Assembly (NCBI RefSeq): GCF_003719295.1
Contig: NZ_RFLW01000001.1
Coordinates: 1,258,955-1,322,954, forward strand
Reading direction: 5' to 3'
DNA from: Haliea alexandrii
GTDB lineage: Bacteria > Pseudomonadota > Gammaproteobacteria > Pseudomonadales > Halieaceae
Length of the DNA stretch: 64,000 nt
Below, in pieces: positions 35,487 to 43,850 of this stretch. How positions within the stretch are numbered: the first letter of the stretch is position 1; each line of letters begins with the position of its first letter. The notes beneath the pieces are model-generated. The model was not told where the DNA came from. It saw only the letters and a list, made by a program, of their open reading frames with translations, and did not search any database. A program made the translations under genes and the position numbers.

Positions 35487-36889
35487 TGCGTGATCTATTG
35501 CTGGTGCTCTTCCTCTTCGTTGCGATTTTTTATTCGTTCAAACGGCCCTACCTCGGGGTTGCTGCCTGGGTCTGGATTGCGTTGATGGCACCATCCGACT
35601 GGGCCTTCGGGTTTTCGCAGAATTTCCGCTTGAACCTCACCATTGTCGTGGTGACGGCTCTTTCATACCTGTTAATTACCCGGCAGAAGAATGTCAAAGT
35701 GAATGCTCTGGGTGGGTGGGTATTTCTTTTTGGTCTCTGGACCCTGGTGACGACAATTACCAATTTGAACTCCTACCCGGCTATGGTCTGGGACTACTGG
35801 AATCAGTTCATCAAGGTATTGATGCTTTTTTTCTTCATCACATTGGCTGTGCGGAAGCGATTGCATATCGATGTCCTGGTTTGGGCGGTCGTGCTCTCGG
35901 TGTCTTCCTATGCGGCAATGGAGGCAGTGAAGTTCATACTATCCGGTGGGGGGCACATGATTACGGGTCGCGCAGGCATTATCGCTGACCGCAATGACTT
36001 TGCGGTCGCGATCAATATGTGTATCCCGTTGGTTGTCTACCTGGTTCAGGTTACTCAGCATAGGTCAGTGCGAATGGGGCTCTGGATGATTCTCGCCCTT
36101 AACGTGGTGAGCGTGGTGGGAACAGGCTCACGGGGAGGCTTCATTGGGTTAGCCATTCTGGCGATAGCCTTTTGGCTGCGGTCGCGCTACAAGATGCCGC
36201 TTGCGGTTCTTGCGCTATTGGCCCTGCCTGTTCTGTATCAAAGTACCCCAGAGGAATGGCGTGAGCGCCAGGCAACAATTTCAACTGCTGCGGAAGAAGA
36301 CAGTTCTTTCATAGGCCGGCTTTGGGCCTGGAAGATATCCACGCTGCTTGCACTAGACCACCCTTTGACCGGCGGCGGGTTCAAGGCCGTGCTTGATGGG
36401 CGCATTTGGCACTACTACGCACCGTTCACGCCAAACTTCACTCCTCTCGAAACCCGGCCGATTCCTGAGGAAAACGGCAGTCTTGCGGCGCATAACATCT
36501 ACTTCCAGGTATTGGGTGATCATGGTTTCATCGGGTTATTCATCTTCCTTGTGATGCTTGCTCTGGCTTTGCTGAATAATCTTCGGAATACCCATCTGGG
36601 ACATGCTCGCCAGGTTAACTGGTACCATAAGTTGGCTGGCATGCTTACGCTCTCGTTGGTCGGCTATGGCATCACGGGTGCCAATGTCAGCCTAGCTTAT
36701 TTTGATTTGCTTTACGCCGTTTTGGGCGTTATTGCGGTAATGACGCTTCGGCGATCTGAGTTGACCGAAAGTGAAAACGTAACCTCAGAACAAGCCCTTG
36801 CACCGCGCGGCAGTTTACGTAGACAAGGCTACCCAGGGGGAGGGCGCGATAAACAGTCGTTGTCAACGCAGGAGCCTGATCGGACATGA
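35486..36889 (+). CDS. O-antigen-ligase/Wzy-like membrane protein, exosortase-A associated
   Basis: Polytopic inner-membrane protein of 467 residues with about ten to eleven helices and the large periplasmic Wzy_C loop (ADRNDFAVAINMCIPLVVYL; VGTGSRGGFIGLAILAIAFW; AAHNIYFQVLGDHGFIGLFI). The family is annotated as a putative O-glycosylation ligase of exosortase-A loci. In this locus it is also the only candidate polymerase (Wzy) to go with the flippase at 49.6-51.1 kb and the Wzz-type protein. The C-terminal tail of about 50 residues is polar and unlike the family core. Confidence 0.88.
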   Translation: MRDLLLVLFLFVAIFYSFKRPYLGVAAWVWIALMAPSDWAFGFSQNFRLNLTIVVVTALSYLLITRQKNVKVNALGGWVFLFGLWTLVTTITNLNSYPAMVWDYWNQFIKVLMLFFFITLAVRKRLHIDVLVWAVVLSVSSYAAMEAVKFILSGGGHMITGRAGIIADRNDFAVAINMCIPLVVYLVQVTQHRSVRMGLWMILALNVVSVVGTGSRGGFIGLAILAIAFWLRSRYKMPLAVLALLALPVLYQSTPEEWRERQATISTAAEEDSSFIGRLWAWKISTLLALDHPLTGGGFKAVLDGRIWHYYAPFTPNFTPLETRPIPEENGSLAAHNIYFQVLGDHGFIGLFIFLVMLALALLNNLRNTHLGHARQVNWYHKLAGMLTLSLVGYGITGANVSLAYFDLLYAVLGVIAVMTLRRSELTESENVTSEQALAPRGSLRRQGYPGGGRDKQSLSTQEPDRT

Positions 36890-37845
36890 TGTCATATAGG
36901 GACTTTGCGTTTCGTTGCCTGTGGAAAGTCTTGGGTGCGCGGGGGCTATCTACCCTGCTCTACCATCGTGTTCTCCCCGAACTCGACACGATGCGGCCGG
37001 GTGAGATCACAGCACGAGAGTTCGAGTGGCAGATGGGTGTTCTTCAGGAACACTTCAACGTGCTGCCTTTACGGGATGCGTTGGAATATTTGCAGCATGG
37101 GGGCCTGCCTCCACGCAGCGTGTGCATCACATTCGATGATGGCTATGCCGATAACCTCACTGTGGCGTTGCCGATTCTTGAGCGCTACGGGTTAACCGCC
37201 ACAGTGTTTGTCAGCTCAGGGTTTCTCTCGGGAGGACAAATGTGGAACGACAGTATTCTTGAGGCATTGAGGGTGATCAGGCCGGGCTCCTTGGACCTAA
37301 GTGCACTTGGCCTCGGCAGGTTCAATGTGGCTAAGGATTCTGATCGCCTCAACACCGCCATAGGAATTATTCGCGACAGCAAGTATTTCCCTCTGGCACG
37401 GCGCGAGGAGGTTGTGAAGTACCTTATGGAGACCTCTGGTATTCAAAGTGAAGGTCTTATGTTGACGCACGAGGACCTGCGGGAATTGAAGCGGAGAGGT
37501 GTGGAAATTGGTGGCCATACCGTTTCGCATGCGATTTTAGCGTCGCTCGGTGAGGGTGAGGCGCGCGCCGAGATTGAAAAAGGCAAAGCGGATCTGGAGG
37601 GAATACTTGGCGAGCCGATCGACTTCTTCGCGTATCCGAACGGCCGCAAGGATCAAGATTATCGGCCTGTAGATGTTGAACTGGTCCGCAATGCAGGGTT
37701 TACCGCCGCGGTCACCACGAATTGGGGGGTTTCAGCTCCAGCGACATCCCGGTTTGAGCTGCCGCGCTTTACCCCTTGGGATCGGAATCGCGCGAAATAT
37801 CTGGTCCGGATGGCGCTGAATGCTAGAAATCCCATTGCGCATTGA
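36886..37845 (+). CDS. Polysaccharide deacetylase
   Basis: NodB-homology protein of 319 residues, coupled to the Wzy-like gene by a 4-base overlap. Motifs: LLYHRVLPE near the N-terminus, CITFDDGYADN with the metal Asp pair, and a later His motif EIGGHTVSHAIL. No signal peptide, so cytoplasmic or membrane-associated. It would deacetylate a HexNAc in the growing repeat. It differs from the deacetylase at 23.8 kb and is of the general capsule type. Confidence 0.88.
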   Translation: MMSYRDFAFRCLWKVLGARGLSTLLYHRVLPELDTMRPGEITAREFEWQMGVLQEHFNVLPLRDALEYLQHGGLPPRSVCITFDDGYADNLTVALPILERYGLTATVFVSSGFLSGGQMWNDSILEALRVIRPGSLDLSALGLGRFNVAKDSDRLNTAIGIIRDSKYFPLARREEVVKYLMETSGIQSEGLMLTHEDLRELKRRGVEIGGHTVSHAILASLGEGEARAEIEKGKADLEGILGEPIDFFAYPNGRKDQDYRPVDVELVRNAGFTAAVTTNWGVSAPATSRFELPRFTPWDRNRAKYLVRMALNARNPIAH

Positions 37846-37914
37846 CCGAGATAGAGATGGGTGGTTGTGCTAGACTAATTGAGTGAGTTACGAGGGCGTC
37901 GTCCGGAGTCTCAA

Positions 37915-40443
37915 GTGCCAGATACCCTAGCATTCCCAACATTACTGCGCCCAGTTCTCTGGGCGTTTTCGTTGTTGGCGGCTGGAGCCTTCGGCCAGGA
38001 AATTTACATCGAACGATATTCGGGAGCAGCCGCTCAGGCGTGGGCCGAATACGTCAGAATACGCCTTGGTGAGCAAAATGGCCCCGCAGAGCCTTCGGCG
38101 CCTGCCCCTGGACCCGCGCCCACCACGCCTGCTACGCCCAAAGCGTCACCGGTGAGCCCTGCGCCAATTCCGCCGACGCCTTCGCCTCCGCAACCGGTGG
38201 TATCTGGGCCGCAGGGCAGTGTGGCTCCCGGCGATCCCTTGGCTACGCTTACCACACCTTTGGTCTATACCCGCGTGCCGCGCACGCGTGGCACTGCTAT
38301 GGCGACATTGCGCGATGGCTCAGAGGTGAGCCTTGATAGCCCTGATGTGTGGGACGCGCTACCTGACACCAGACGCGTGTTCAGCGGATTCAATGCACCA
38401 GGTCAACTGGTTCTTCGCCACCCTGACGGCTCGGAGCAGATACTCTTTGACTGCTTCCAACAGGCGCAGCCCTGTGTGCCGCTGGATGCGGCAGTGTCTT
38501 TGGATGGCGGCCGTGTGCTCTTCTCCGTCTACTACGGAGAAAAGCTCGGTAACGGCTGGTGGGATGGCGCCACGCTGCCTAATCGGGTGCTTTCCGGGGC
38601 ATCGCATGCGCGTCTGCATGTGGTGGATCTTGAAACCGGCCTGGTGACACCCCTCACGCACCAAGCGGGCGTGTTTGATGTCTCCCCAGCTTGGTTACCC
38701 GACGGTCGGATAATGTTTGCATCGAGCCGACAGCCTTTTCGCGAGCCCCGGTTGCATTGGATAACACCCAACAACCGCCCCCATACGCAGCTCTATATTG
38801 CTGATGCGGACGGGAGCAATGCGGTCAACGTGACACCGCACGAAGTGTCTTCGGCTCTGCATCCTTATTTACTCGACAGCGGAAGGGTGGCCTACGGATC
38901 GCACTGGCTGAGTCATAATCTGGCATACAGCAGCACCAATGGCAGTATCAATTGGCCCGGCACCCTGGATAACTTCTGGGTGGTCATGGACATGGATGCA
39001 CGGGGGGGGGACATGACAGCCCTGCTCGGCGGCCACCGGGCATCCTTGCAGGCAAGCACTGGACGAACCAAGACAATGAAGGCGCTGCACTTTCTTGGCC
39101 AGCGTCAGAACGGCGATATCTGCGTGGCCAACTATTATCGGGCGAATAATCTTGGTCTGGGAGACGTTTTTTGCTGGCCACCGGAGCCCGTAGGCGTGGA
39201 AGGTGCTCTTCCCAACTTTTTGCCACGAGGTATTTATAACGTCGCGGATTGGTCGAAATCAAATGACGAGCCTTCGTTCAAAGAAGATGGTGAATTTCTG
39301 GGCAAGATTGGCTATCCCGAGGGTATGGAGGGCGATCAGCTGCTGCTGACAGTGGGGCGGGGCTATTGCACTCAGGTTTCTGGATCGGTGCAGAGTTTTC
39401 AACGCGCAGTTGCAGATCAGCCGAACAAGCGTGCCTGTGACGTCGGTCTTTATCATACCTCGGTGTTACCCTCCAAAAATATGCAGGATCTGGTCGAGGT
39501 TGTCGATCACCCTGATTGGCACGAGTTTGGTGCCCGGGTGGTACGGACACGTGGTGTTGAAGCGCCTGTTCCAAGAATGACTCATGACAGCACCTGTCAG
39601 ATTGCAAGCAGCGATGCGCTTACGGGGGAAACTAGCCCCCGTCGCCCGTATCAGTTCAATAACAATTACGTCACATCCGCTAATAATGGTGGTGAAATCG
39701 ACGGTCTGCCCGCTGGGGAACTGGCCGCGATCCGATTTTGGAGGGTGTTCTCCAATCCTTTAGGTGAGGATGACTTCAAAAACTCGATAGGGAATCGTCT
39801 GGGTTTGTTGGGCGATGTGCCCCTTCTCGCGGACGGATCATTCAAGGCTAAGGTTCCCTGCGATGTACCCTTCGTAATGGCAGGGGTAGACGCTGACGGG
39901 CGGGTGATAAAGCGTGACCAGGTGCCACAGTCATTGCGACCGGGCGAAAAGCGCGTTTGTACCGGTTGTCATCAGCACTCAATCCCTGGGCGGGCCTACG
40001 AGGCATCAATGGCTTTCGCCGCAAAGCCGGTTGAGATCTTGAGCACGCGGCGGGTGCCCACGTTCGAAGATGATATAAGGCCAATCTTCGAACGTCGCTG
40101 CCTATCCTGCCATGTGGATGACGTGCCGTTGATGGAATATGACAAACTGGTTTGGGACTTCTTCCAGGAGTCAGTGTTGCCTGAAAGGCGTGTTCAGGTA
40201 AAGGAAACAACAGACAAGAGGCGGCAGTATGGTTTGCAGAGGCCGTATACGAGTAAATATGTGAACACGATGTTCGCAAGGGAAAGCCTCTTGTACTGGA
40301 AGGCGGCCAACCGGCGTCTGGATGGCCGTACTGACGCGACATATGCCAACGACATCGACTTTGGCCCCAACCATCCCGTTAATATTAGTCCACTGGAATT
40401 GCGGACTCTGGCCGAATGGTTGGATTCAGGCGCGCCGCGCTAG
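37915..40443 (+). CDS. Secreted di-heme protein related to hydrazine synthase alpha subunit (HzsA-like)
   Basis: About 842 residues. I prefer GTG 37915 (GGAG six bases upstream, signal peptide LLRPVLWAFSLLAAGAFG follows directly); a TTG at 37879 would add 12 residues. A Pro/Ala-rich linker (about 55-105) follows. The middle part has beta-propeller (PD40-like) repeats: SLDGGRVLFSVYYGEK, LPDGRIMFASSRQP and LDSGRVAYGSHW. The C-terminal part has two heme c sites, CTGCH (C682-H686) and CLSCH (C729-H733). This architecture matches HzsA-related proteins outside anammox bacteria, whose role is unknown. It closes the plus-strand operon and is convergent with the next gene by one base. Confidence 0.75.
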   Translation: MPDTLAFPTLLRPVLWAFSLLAAGAFGQEIYIERYSGAAAQAWAEYVRIRLGEQNGPAEPSAPAPGPAPTTPATPKASPVSPAPIPPTPSPPQPVVSGPQGSVAPGDPLATLTTPLVYTRVPRTRGTAMATLRDGSEVSLDSPDVWDALPDTRRVFSGFNAPGQLVLRHPDGSEQILFDCFQQAQPCVPLDAAVSLDGGRVLFSVYYGEKLGNGWWDGATLPNRVLSGASHARLHVVDLETGLVTPLTHQAGVFDVSPAWLPDGRIMFASSRQPFREPRLHWITPNNRPHTQLYIADADGSNAVNVTPHEVSSALHPYLLDSGRVAYGSHWLSHNLAYSSTNGSINWPGTLDNFWVVMDMDARGGDMTALLGGHRASLQASTGRTKTMKALHFLGQRQNGDICVANYYRANNLGLGDVFCWPPEPVGVEGALPNFLPRGIYNVADWSKSNDEPSFKEDGEFLGKIGYPEGMEGDQLLLTVGRGYCTQVSGSVQSFQRAVADQPNKRACDVGLYHTSVLPSKNMQDLVEVVDHPDWHEFGARVVRTRGVEAPVPRMTHDSTCQIASSDALTGETSPRRPYQFNNNYVTSANNGGEIDGLPAGELAAIRFWRVFSNPLGEDDFKNSIGNRLGLLGDVPLLADGSFKAKVPCDVPFVMAGVDADGRVIKRDQVPQSLRPGEKRVCTGCHQHSIPGRAYEASMAFAAKPVEILSTRRVPTFEDDIRPIFERRCLSCHVDDVPLMEYDKLVWDFFQESVLPERRVQVKETTDKRRQYGLQRPYTSKYVNTMFARESLLYWKAANRRLDGRTDATYANDIDFGPNHPVNISPLELRTLAEWLDSGAPR

Positions 40444-40444
40444 G

Positions 40445-41296
40445 TCATTCTCTCCCAGACGATGACTGGAATTGCTGCCATTGCCGCTGCAAAATCTGCG
40501 CCCTCGGCCAAATTCTTGTGAAGAGTCTCGGCTGGTAATCACCGGAAGCATACAGGCGCCGCCGGGTGGGAGAGGTCGCCAAGGCCCCCGATTTACCTTC
40601 CCTGTCCTCGCCTGCGAACAATATGTACGCGCCACATCGCACGGGAACCTCGCGCAGATAAACGAGGCGAGGACTGATCCGCGACAGATTGGGATCGAGA
40701 AACCAGCTGGTGCTCTGAACTCCGCGAAAGCTCGGGTTCAGCTGCAGGAAGTCAGCCAGGTATTCGTAACACTCCAGCAAACCCGCAGGATGGAAAGCCT
40801 CTTTGACTGCAGGGTGCATGTGAAGCTCTAAAAACGGCCGGGTTCCGCGGCTGGCTGCTGTTGCTCGCAGGAAGCGGATAGCTTGCTTCGGGCCGCCCTT
40901 GATCGCCAGGGAGCGCGGGATCCCTGAGTGGGGATTGGCGAACTCCGCCCCAAACGGGATTAGCCGATGCAGCAGGATAGCCAGATCCTTGCGGAATGGA
41001 TCATTTTGAAAACTGAAGTAACTATCAGGCATATTCGCGGCCGTGAATTGAAGTCTTTCCAATTGCGCGTCGTAGAGTAGAGCAACACATTTCGGTAACT
41101 TCCAGGGCGATTCCGAAAGTGAGAACTCCTTTAACAGAAAAATCAGGAGTCGCTTGTTAAACGGAACAGCACCTCGCCTTTCTTTTGTGGACAACTCCTG
41201 CTCGAGTGCTAATAAATTTTCTGGCAGGGCGGCGTACCCGGTACCCGCGACTGGGGCTAGTGCAAGGGCACAATACTCCTCTATATCTGTTGTCAT
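40445..41296 (-). CDS. Conserved-looking protein of unknown function in the variable block
   Basis: 283 residues, soluble, no signal peptide or membrane helix. I do not recognise the family. The C-terminal third looks the most ordered (STSWFLDPNLSRISPRLVYL, then LATSPTRRRLYASGDYQPRL), with several Arg and a Trp-Pro-Arg motif near the end. HMHPAVKEAF and LECYEYLADFLQLNP may form a substrate pocket. It is first in sequence of a run of minus-strand genes with the ATP-grasp enzyme and a deacetylase, so a role in polysaccharide modification (for example a GNAT-like transferase) is possible but unsupported by motifs. Confidence 0.6.
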   Translation of the reverse strand: MTTDIEEYCALALAPVAGTGYAALPENLLALEQELSTKERRGAVPFNKRLLIFLLKEFSLSESPWKLPKCVALLYDAQLERLQFTAANMPDSYFSFQNDPFRKDLAILLHRLIPFGAEFANPHSGIPRSLAIKGGPKQAIRFLRATAASRGTRPFLELHMHPAVKEAFHPAGLLECYEYLADFLQLNPSFRGVQSTSWFLDPNLSRISPRLVYLREVPVRCGAYILFAGEDREGKSGALATSPTRRRLYASGDYQPRLFTRIWPRAQILQRQWQQFQSSSGRE

Positions 41297-41414
41297 GTGC
41301 AGCCCCGGTGGGAATTGTCACTATTGAGCTCACTCTACGCGGGCGTAACTTGAGCGACCTTGTTTTCCTCTGCTTATTTACCTAGGTTGCGGTCATGGTT
41401 TTCATTAGGAAATT

Positions 41415-42512
41415 CTACCGCATGCTCGGCTGGCGAAAAATTTCCCGATGAGGTTTGTCGAACACAATCGCCGCGGTTGGGTCTGGCTCTACGTTGAGCT
41501 CAATAACGACCGGACCATCGACGGTAATCGCGACATCTACGCCGGCAAACTGTATATGTGGGAAGGCCGCTACTGCACGTATCGCGAGGCTCACCGATTC
41601 GATCCAGAATGGTACTGTTGCTCCGGTAATTTTCTCTCCCGAATCCTTGTGGGTTTGGAACGTTTCATTCCAGTTGTCGTTTTTCAGGCTCAGGCCCGTA
41701 CCGATTTCGCCTGTATCCGTGTCGATCGGGAAGATTAGTCCGCCCTGGCTCGTATTGTCTACCAAGCGGCCTCGGCGACCAACGCGCAGAAAGGCCCCCA
41801 AAATATCTTGAGTATCACCTCTGTTGATTGCCCAGATCCTCAGGGTGTTGACGCTGGATGCGTTAAGGCGTGCTACTTCAGGGTGCTGATTTACATACTC
41901 CTCAATAATGTAATCGGCCCCTGCACCGGGCTGCAGGATATTGTCGACAAACTCGGAAACGCTCGCTACCTTTTTTGAGTCTAGTAACCTGAGCTTCAAG
42001 GTGTCTCCTCTTTCAAGGCTAACCGCCTGAAAACCCTTTCCACCGTAGCCTTCTACCAGCTTGAAGCATACCCTTTCCACCTGCTGCTGCGTCAGCAACA
42101 GCTGCGTCAAATCGTCAGCGTTGACGAGTCTGCTGCCGGTTGCAGTGACCCCAACCCGATTATGTAAGCGGCCCAGGAATCTCGGTGTCGGAATTCCGAC
42201 TAATTGAAGGATGGCCTTCTCGCTAATTTTGTTCTGTGACAGCTTTTGGTAGGCGGGAGGATTCAGCGTGTTTACATGGTGTCGGAATTTCTTGTATGTC
42301 CAGAAGCCACTTTTGAACCGCCAAGGCAGATCCCTGCGCCAGTAACGCGCGACATGGTAATGGCCGGGGCCCAAGCCATAGAGTACGCGCAATATCAGCA
42401 TTTCGACGAACTGCCTGCTGGCCGCGAGATGTCCTTCGCTTGCTCGCCTTAGGGTTTGCCGTACGACGCCCCCTAAAGTGGTTTTTTGCGGCCGCTTCAA
42501 GTGAACATTCAC
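41415..42512 (-). CDS. Sugar-transfer-associated ATP-grasp enzyme
   Basis: 365 residues. ATP-grasp fold of the group linked to sugar-transfer loci: CFKLVEGYGGKGFQAVSLE forms the first ATP-binding Lys/Gly loop, ADYIIEEYVNQHPEVARLN the second, and FAGVDVAITVDGPVVIELNV carries the Mg-binding acids (E-x-N). The usual chemistry is ATP-driven joining of a carboxylate to an amine via acyl phosphate, here perhaps an amino acid to an amino sugar or uronic acid. A 117-base gap follows it with nothing recognisable, then the unknown gene. Together with the Mur-ligase/Pth fusion it suggests amide-bond chemistry. Confidence 0.82.
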   Translation of the reverse strand: MNVHLKRPQKTTLGGVVRQTLRRASEGHLAASRQFVEMLILRVLYGLGPGHYHVARYWRRDLPWRFKSGFWTYKKFRHHVNTLNPPAYQKLSQNKISEKAILQLVGIPTPRFLGRLHNRVGVTATGSRLVNADDLTQLLLTQQQVERVCFKLVEGYGGKGFQAVSLERGDTLKLRLLDSKKVASVSEFVDNILQPGAGADYIIEEYVNQHPEVARLNASSVNTLRIWAINRGDTQDILGAFLRVGRRGRLVDNTSQGGLIFPIDTDTGEIGTGLSLKNDNWNETFQTHKDSGEKITGATVPFWIESVSLAIRAVAAFPHIQFAGVDVAITVDGPVVIELNVEPDPTAAIVFDKPHREIFRQPSMR

Positions 42513-42561
42513 TTTGGTTTTCTCCCGCCAATTTGTAGGAATACGAGCGGTGACGCGGCTT

Positions 42562-43608
42562 CTAGCGCCTTTTTCGCCGGGAAAATCCTAAAGACGTGCT
42601 GGCTTGGCGTATCAATTCCATGAAGCCGCTCATTTCCGCCTCAAATTCTAGTTCTGAGATGTTTTGCCCATCGAGCAGGCGAGGCAGAGCATATATTGCA
42701 GACTGACCATCCACCATTCCGAGCTCGGTGGTCGTAGCAGAGGTAACGCCAGCGTCATTTAGATGCGGCCAAATTTCCTGCGAAAACCTCCCGCTAGGAT
42801 AACAAAAGTGAACCGGACCCCGCCCTGTTATATCCTCAATGCACCCGCTATTGAGCACGAGTTCCTGCTCCAGACAGTCTTCATCGTCATACCTGATTCT
42901 GTGGCGGTGGGTGTGCATTTCCACAGAAACGCCCTTCTCTGCGGCATCCTGAACTTCCTCCGCGTTCATGAGATGAAACCAGCGTTCTGTTAATAGCTTC
43001 TCGTAGTCCACGTCAGCTTTCTTGCATACTGATTGTAAGAACAATTGCCTCCTTGCATCATCCTGCAGTTTGGATATGGCGTCCACTGCGGCTGCAAGGG
43101 CGAGGGCTTTCTCCTGATCCGTCCCAGTTGGTAGTGGCCCGAATGCGAAGTCGGAAATATGAATTTCTGGGCATCGGGCTGAGTCAATTTGCTGAAAACA
43201 GTAGTCTAACGCGACATCGATAACCGGTGCCTGATTGACACAATAGTATGTCGTTAAATAGATGGTGGCGGGGTAGCTGTGTGCCAGCAAAGCAGGAAGC
43301 ATATGCACATAAGTGCTATACCACCCATCATCAATGGTAATCACGGTAGCTGATTTGGGGAGCCTACCCCCGTCAAGGCCTTCGATGGCCTGCGTTAGTG
43401 GAATTACCGGGTACCCCCACTTGTTGAGTAATGCCAGTCTTCGTTGAAATTTGCGGGCGTCCATGTACAGAAAGTTGCCAAAATGACCTTCACCAAGCCA
43501 AATGCCGTGATAAGCCAGGATGCGAACTCGACCGGACGTCAGGTGCCTGCTCAGGGCAAAGAGTCCTATAGCGCGTCCGAGCGAGAGGATGAAGAGTTTA
43601 AAGTTCAA
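42562..43608 (-). CDS. Polysaccharide deacetylase family protein
   Basis: 348 residues starting with TTG (AGGGG five bases upstream). NodB-type core: RILAYHGIWLGEGHFGNF (first His), ATVITIDDGWYSTYVHMLP (Asp pair) and SVEMHTHRHRI (metal His motif). A middle insertion (about 145-215) separates the motifs. It is the third deacetylase of the locus and the least like the other two. It is upstream of the ATP-grasp gene in the same direction; a free amine made here could be the acceptor for that ligase. Confidence 0.82.
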   Translation of the reverse strand: MNFKLFILSLGRAIGLFALSRHLTSGRVRILAYHGIWLGEGHFGNFLYMDARKFQRRLALLNKWGYPVIPLTQAIEGLDGGRLPKSATVITIDDGWYSTYVHMLPALLAHSYPATIYLTTYYCVNQAPVIDVALDYCFQQIDSARCPEIHISDFAFGPLPTGTDQEKALALAAAVDAISKLQDDARRQLFLQSVCKKADVDYEKLLTERWFHLMNAEEVQDAAEKGVSVEMHTHRHRIRYDDEDCLEQELVLNSGCIEDITGRGPVHFCYPSGRFSQEIWPHLNDAGVTSATTTELGMVDGQSAIYALPRLLDGQNISELEFEAEMSGFMELIRQASTSLGFSRRKRR

Positions 43609-43850
43609 AGAAGCCCCTGGTGGGAGTTTTCCTTGCGCTATGTTTGATCATGCTGACTCTCATTGCGAACTTGGATTGAGGCCGCTCGACGATTGCATTG
43701 TCATCGAGGTGGCTGATCTGATGTGTCTTTAAGCTGTAAATATTGTTACTCAAGCGGTGTGGTGAAGCATATTGTAATTACCAAAAATCATTAGAAGGAT
43801 ACCACCGAAGGCCACGGCTTAACCTCCAATAATTTGGACAATGCCGGACT

